A DNA stretch of 16,300 nucleotides, from NCBI GenBank assembly GCA_964549735.1, contig CAZJWO010000083.1, positions 1 to 16,300 on the forward strand. Reading direction: 5' to 3'. The notes under the pieces are model-generated. The model searched no databases and was not told the DNA's origin. It worked only from the letters and a program-made list of their open reading frames with translations. Numbering within the stretch: the stretch's first letter is position 1; every line of letters starts with the position of its first letter. A program made the translations under genes and the position numbers. This DNA is from Glo-17 sp964549735. Lineage in GTDB: Bacteria; Krumholzibacteriota; Krumholzibacteriia; LZORAL124-64-63. Positions 13,096 to 16,300 of this stretch are shown in pieces.

Positions 13096-15573
13096 ATGAC
13101 CCGTCCGAAATCTCTTCTCGTGGCCGTCAGCGCCATGCTCCTGCTGGTTTTGCCGGCTGCAGCGGCGGTGCAGCCCACCTCGGAACTGCAAGCGGTCCGC
13201 CCGCTGGCCGAGGTCGCGCGTTTGAGCCTGCCGGCCGTCGATATCGCCGCCGCCGCGGCCGCGGACGAGGTCCGCCGCGATCTGGGCGAGCCTCTGCACT
13301 TCGCCGTCGCGGAACAGGTCGCCATCACCCCCGAGACGCATGGGACCTGGGAAGACCTCCCCGATCCCCGCTTCACGCTCTGGCGCCTCCACGTCGAGGC
13401 CCCGGGCTCGCTCTCGCTGAACGCCGGCTTCGACCGCTTCCGGCTGCCCAAAGGCGCCCGTCTGGTCATCCACCCGGCCGGCGGCACGGAGCTGGCCCGC
13501 GAATTCACGGCGCTGGACCATCTGCCGCACGGCGAGCTGTGGACGCCGGTCGTCCTCGGCGACGCCATGGTCATCGAGCTGACGCTGCCCGTCGAGAGCC
13601 GATACGACTACGAGCTGCGCCTCGTGCAGATCGGCAAAGGCTACCGGTACTTCGGCGAGGATCGCACCCAGAAGGCCGGCTGGTGCAACATCGATGTCGT
13701 CTGTCCCGAGGGCGATCCCTGGCGCGACGAGATCAACAGCGTGGCGGTCTACACGCTCAACGGCTCCTGGACCTGCACTGGCGCGATGATCAACAACACG
13801 GCCCAGGACGGCACGCCGTACTTCTTGACCGCCCGCCACTGCGGCATCAGCAGCAACAATGCCGCGTCCATGGTCGTGTACTGGAACTTCCAGAGTCCGA
13901 TCTGCGGCCAGCAGGGAGGCGGATCGCTCGCGCAGAACCAGACCGGCGCCGTCTTCCGCGCGAACTACGCCAGCAGCGATTTCTGCCTCGTCGAACTTGC
14001 CGCCTTGCCGGACCCGACCTGGAACGTGACCTACTCCGGCTGGGACCGCAGCGGGGCCGCGCCGTCGATGGCCGTCGCGATCCACCACCCGTCGACCGAC
14101 GAGAAATCGATCAGCTTCGAATACGATCCCACGACGATCACGAGCTACCTGGGCACCGCCTCCCCGGGCGACGGCACGCACATCCGCGTCGCCGATTGGG
14201 ACCTCGGCACCACCGAGCCGGGATCGAGCGGCTCGCCGCTCTACAGCCCCGGCAAGCACATCATCGGCCAGCTGCACGGCGGCTACGCGGCCTGCGGCAA
14301 CGACCTCGCCGACTGGTACGGCCGCTTCTCGTTGAGCTGGACCGGAGGCGGCACCAGCAGCACGCGCCTGAGCAACTGGCTCGATCCGCTCGGCACGGCG
14401 CCTCTGACGCTCGACCTCTACGATCCCAACGCGTCGGGACTGCGCGTGTCGCCCGGCGGCGGCCTGGTCGCCCAGGGCGATCAGGGCGGACCGTTCGCGC
14501 CGAGCAGCATCGAATACACGCTCGAGAACAGAGGCGAGTCGAATCTGCTCTACGCCGTCACGGTCGATCAGTCCTGGCTCGCGGTGACGGGCGGCAACGG
14601 CAACCTCGCCCCGGGAGCGAGCGCCGCGGTAACCATCTCGATCGCGCCGGCCGCCGCCCAGCTCGGCATCGGCCAGTACAACGGCCAGATCACGTTCATC
14701 AATCTGACGGACGGCAACGGCGACACCGTACGCCCGGCGTCCTTGCAGGTCGGCGTGCCGCAGGTCGTCTACGCCTGGAACCTGGACACGGACCCGGGCT
14801 GGGCGCGCGAAGGCCTGTGGGCCTGGGGCCAGCCGACCGGGCAGGGCGGCCAGTACGGCAATCCCGACCCGAGTTCCGGCTACACGGGACCGAACGTTCT
14901 CGGATACAACCTCAACGGCGACTACGAGAACAACCTGCCCGAGCGCGCCTTGACGACCGCGGCCATCGATTGCTCCGACCTGCAGGCCGTAAGCCTGAGG
15001 TTCCGGCGCTGGCTCGGCGTCGAGCAGCCGCTCTACGACAAGGCCTCGATCCGCGTCAGCACCGACGGTCTGGCGTGGACCACGATCTGGCAGAACCCGG
15101 CGGAGATCGCCGACAACAGCTGGCAGCTCGTCGAATACGACCTCAGCACCCACGCCGACGGCCAGCCCGCCGTCTATCTGCGCTGGGTCATGGGACCGAC
15201 CGACGGCAGCTGGCGCTACTGCGGCTGGAACATCGACGACATCGAGATCCTCGGGCTGCAGCTGGCCGTCGCCGACGCTTCCGGCGTACCGACCGCGGCG
15301 ACGGCGCTGCTCGGAGCAGCTCCCAATCCGTTCAATCCGCTCACCGAGGTCCGCTTCACCATCGCCCAGGCGGGCGCGGTGCGCCTCTCCGTGCACGATG
15401 CGCGCGGCCGGCTGGTCAAGTCGCTCGTGGACGCGCATCGCGACGCCGGCCGGCAGACCGCCGTCTGGGACGGCACCGACATGGCGGGCCGCCGTCAGGG
15501 TAGTGGCGTCTACTTCCTGCGCCTGGAGGCCGGCGGCGTGCGCCAGGTGGACAAGGTCGTCATGGTCAAATGA
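13096..15573 (+). CDS. Secreted lysyl-endopeptidase-like serine protease (S1) with FlgD/Por-type sorting tail
   Basis: An 825-residue multidomain secreted protease. Residues 1-24 are a signal peptide. Residues 25-190 form a propeptide-like region. Residues 197-435 are a chymotrypsin-fold domain closest to Achromobacter protease I: H248 in TARHCG, D295 in SSDFCLVEL and S378 in EPGSSGSPLYSPGK. IGQLHGG (390-396) and DWYGR (406-410) follow, so the Asp that gives Lys specificity (D225 in that enzyme, as I recall) appears kept as D406, with H394 and W316 also present. Residues 449-553 are an Ig-like domain. Residues 558-720 look like a beta-jelly-roll with paired Trp-rich strands. Residues 741-825, starting PNPFNP and ending VYFLRLEAG...KVVMVK, are the sorting domain. 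GAGGA lies seven bases before the ATG. Lysine specificity is predicted, not shown. Confidence 0.92.
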   Translation: MTRPKSLLVAVSAMLLLVLPAAAAVQPTSELQAVRPLAEVARLSLPAVDIAAAAAADEVRRDLGEPLHFAVAEQVAITPETHGTWEDLPDPRFTLWRLHVEAPGSLSLNAGFDRFRLPKGARLVIHPAGGTELAREFTALDHLPHGELWTPVVLGDAMVIELTLPVESRYDYELRLVQIGKGYRYFGEDRTQKAGWCNIDVVCPEGDPWRDEINSVAVYTLNGSWTCTGAMINNTAQDGTPYFLTARHCGISSNNAASMVVYWNFQSPICGQQGGGSLAQNQTGAVFRANYASSDFCLVELAALPDPTWNVTYSGWDRSGAAPSMAVAIHHPSTDEKSISFEYDPTTITSYLGTASPGDGTHIRVADWDLGTTEPGSSGSPLYSPGKHIIGQLHGGYAACGNDLADWYGRFSLSWTGGGTSSTRLSNWLDPLGTAPLTLDLYDPNASGLRVSPGGGLVAQGDQGGPFAPSSIEYTLENRGESNLLYAVTVDQSWLAVTGGNGNLAPGASAAVTISIAPAAAQLGIGQYNGQITFINLTDGNGDTVRPASLQVGVPQVVYAWNLDTDPGWAREGLWAWGQPTGQGGQYGNPDPSSGYTGPNVLGYNLNGDYENNLPERALTTAAIDCSDLQAVSLRFRRWLGVEQPLYDKASIRVSTDGLAWTTIWQNPAEIADNSWQLVEYDLSTHADGQPAVYLRWVMGPTDGSWRYCGWNIDDIEILGLQLAVADASGVPTAATALLGAAPNPFNPLTEVRFTIAQAGAVRLSVHDARGRLVKSLVDAHRDAGRQTAVWDGTDMAGRRQGSGVYFLRLEAGGVRQVDKVVMVK

Positions 15574-15598
15574 CCGGCGAGGCAGCCGGAACGCCTGC

Positions 15599-15625
15599 CG
15601 GGGCGGCCCCACGGGTGCCGCCCCG
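15599..15625 (+). terminator. Probable rho-independent terminator after the protease gene
   Basis: CGGGGCGGC (15599-15607) and GCCGCCCCG (15617-15625) form a perfect nine-base-pair GC-rich stem with a nine-base loop, starting 26 bases after the stop codon. The following CATCTATTTGTG is only moderately T-rich, so termination strength is uncertain. Confidence 0.6.
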
Positions 15626-15651
15626 CATCTATTTGTGAACCATATCGCGGT

Positions 15652-15669
15652 CGCGCGCTGGAGCGCGCG
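15652..15669. other. Second GC hairpin in the protease-downstream gap
   Basis: CGCGCGC and GCGCGCG pair perfectly over seven bases around a TGGA loop. There is no T tract on either side. It lies in the 318-base gap 15574-15891, which also holds the terminator, a promoter candidate and a structured leader, and no gene. Confidence 0.4.
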
Positions 15670-15721
15670 CGGCGGCCCGTCATGGCCGCAGGTCCTCGAT
15701 GCTGCATTGTCGGCGAACCCT

Positions 15722-15750
15722 CTGGCATCTGGGCGGCGGCCGTGTATACT
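15722..15750 (+). promoter_or_regulatory. Candidate sigma70-like promoter for the last secreted protein
   Basis: CTGGCA (15722-15727, four of six) and TATACT (15745-15750, five of six) are 17 bases apart. Initiation near 15757 would give an unusually long leader of about 135 bases before the ATG at 15892. Confidence 0.45.
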
Positions 15751-15828
15751 CCACTTGGGCCTAGATGCGCAACCGTTTCGTCCGACAGCATGCGTGCCAC
15801 GGGAGGTCGTCATACTCAGCCCCGGCCC

Positions 15829-15879
15829 GCCGGCATGAGCCGGAAGTCGATCGTTCCAGCCAGAGGTTGGTTCAGCGAC
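15829..15879 (+). promoter_or_regulatory. Possible structured 5' leader with two hairpins
   Basis: CCGGC-ATGA-GCCGG (15830-15843) is followed by CCAGCC-AGA-GGTTGG (15856-15870), the latter enclosed by GTCG (15846-15849) and CGAC (15876-15879). The second structure ends right at the G-rich ribosome site before the ATG at 15892, so it could influence translation. It matches no riboswitch class I recognise. Confidence 0.3.
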
Positions 15880-15891
15880 GGGGGGAATGCC

Positions 15892-16300
15892 ATGAAGCGA
15901 TGTGCGCTGTTCAGCACGGTCTGCCTGGCCATGGTCGCCGTTTCCGCCATGGCCGACGATCTGCCGCAAATTTCGCGCGGCGGCGAGCGCGACGTCCACC
16001 ACGGCGCGCCGGTGATGGCCGGCGCCAAGCAGAACGACACCACCTACGTCCTGGGGTGGGACCCGAACACCAACACCAACCCGACCGCTTACGTCGGCCG
16101 GTTCCAGGTCGGCGGCGGCCCGAACTCGGGCGGCACTCCAGGTCTGTTTGTACCGCGGGAGTCCGACCCGCCAAGCGGCGCGGTGCCCGCCGACCACTGG
16201 TACGCCGTGGACAAGACCTACTCGGACGACTACTTCTGGTCGGTGACCGACAACGCGGCGCTGGTGATCGACGGCGCCCGTTCGCTGTGGGTGGGCGTCT
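15892..16300 (+). CDS. Secreted protein of unknown function (N-terminal part, runs off the right edge)
   Basis: The frame stays open from the ATG at 15892 to the window end (136 full codons). A signal peptide is clear: MKRCALFSTVCLAMVAVSAMA, with cleavage likely after residue 21. The mature part begins DDLPQISRGGERDVHH and is rich in Gly, Asn, Asp, Thr and aromatic residues, for example TTYVLGWDPNTNTNPTAY and DHWYAVDKTYSDDYFW. This is typical of extracellular beta-sheet proteins. No catalytic motif or family is recognised in the visible part. A GGGGGGA stretch lies just upstream and can serve as the ribosome site. Given the neighbouring protease it may also be a large cell-surface or secreted protein with a sorting tail, but that end is not in the window. 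Confidence 0.75.
   Translation, partial: MKRCALFSTVCLAMVAVSAMADDLPQISRGGERDVHHGAPVMAGAKQNDTTYVLGWDPNTNTNPTAYVGRFQVGGGPNSGGTPGLFVPRESDPPSGAVPADHWYAVDKTYSDDYFWSVTDNAALVIDGARSLWVGV

Noticed and set aside
15751..15891. Cyclic-di-GMP (GEMM) or another known riboswitch in the leader.
   Set aside because: The conserved GEMM core, such as a GCAAAGC-like segment and tetraloop/receptor, is not present.
12991..16197. A 3.2 kb minus-strand open frame opposite the secreted protease.
   Set aside because: The plus strand has a signal peptide, a catalytic triad and a sorting tail in frame. The antisense product has no domain and Arg/Asp/Val-rich shadow composition.

Overview
The window is high-GC bacterial DNA with twelve protein-coding genes, two of them cut by the window edges. 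No RNA genes, mobile elements or CRISPR arrays were seen. Two features suggest an uncultured, high-GC Gram-negative lineage of the FCB group, such as the Eisenbacteria or Krumholzibacteria: a large secreted protease ending in a FlgD/Por-type C-terminal sorting domain with a PNPFNP start, and several lipoproteins and signal-peptide proteins. This assignment is inferred from protein style, not from a marker gene.

Layout. Positions 1-1053 (minus) hold a two-gene unit: an SxtJ-like small membrane protein overlapping a NodU/CmcH-type carbamoyltransferase that runs off the left edge. Positions 1274-1858 (plus) encode a secreted DUF1579 protein. Positions 2039-6884 (minus) hold namZ (exo-N-acetylmuramidase, DUF1343), then a single-chain fusion of a MurU-like nucleotidyltransferase with an AmgK-like sugar kinase, then malQ (4-alpha-glucanotransferase). 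Positions 7030-12979 hold two paralogous lipoproteins (plus strand, 713 and 464 aa) either side of a minus-strand GT4-type glycosyltransferase. The second lipoprotein is followed closely by a signal-peptide protein with one C-terminal membrane anchor. Positions 13096-15573 encode a lysyl-endopeptidase-like S1 protease with a secretion tail, and 15892 to the end is the start of another secreted protein.

How the genes fit together. The clearest pathway is in the middle minus-strand block. NamZ releases MurNAc from peptidoglycan fragments, the AmgK domain makes MurNAc-1-phosphate, and the MurU domain makes UDP-MurNAc. That would be a compact cell-wall salvage route in two overlapping genes. The lipoprotein pair, the anchored protein and the glycosyltransferase suggest envelope functions, but their roles are unknown. 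The carbamoyltransferase pair probably modifies a glycan or secondary metabolite. Sigma70-like promoters with 17-18 bp spacers can be proposed in front of most transcription units. All are pattern matches only.
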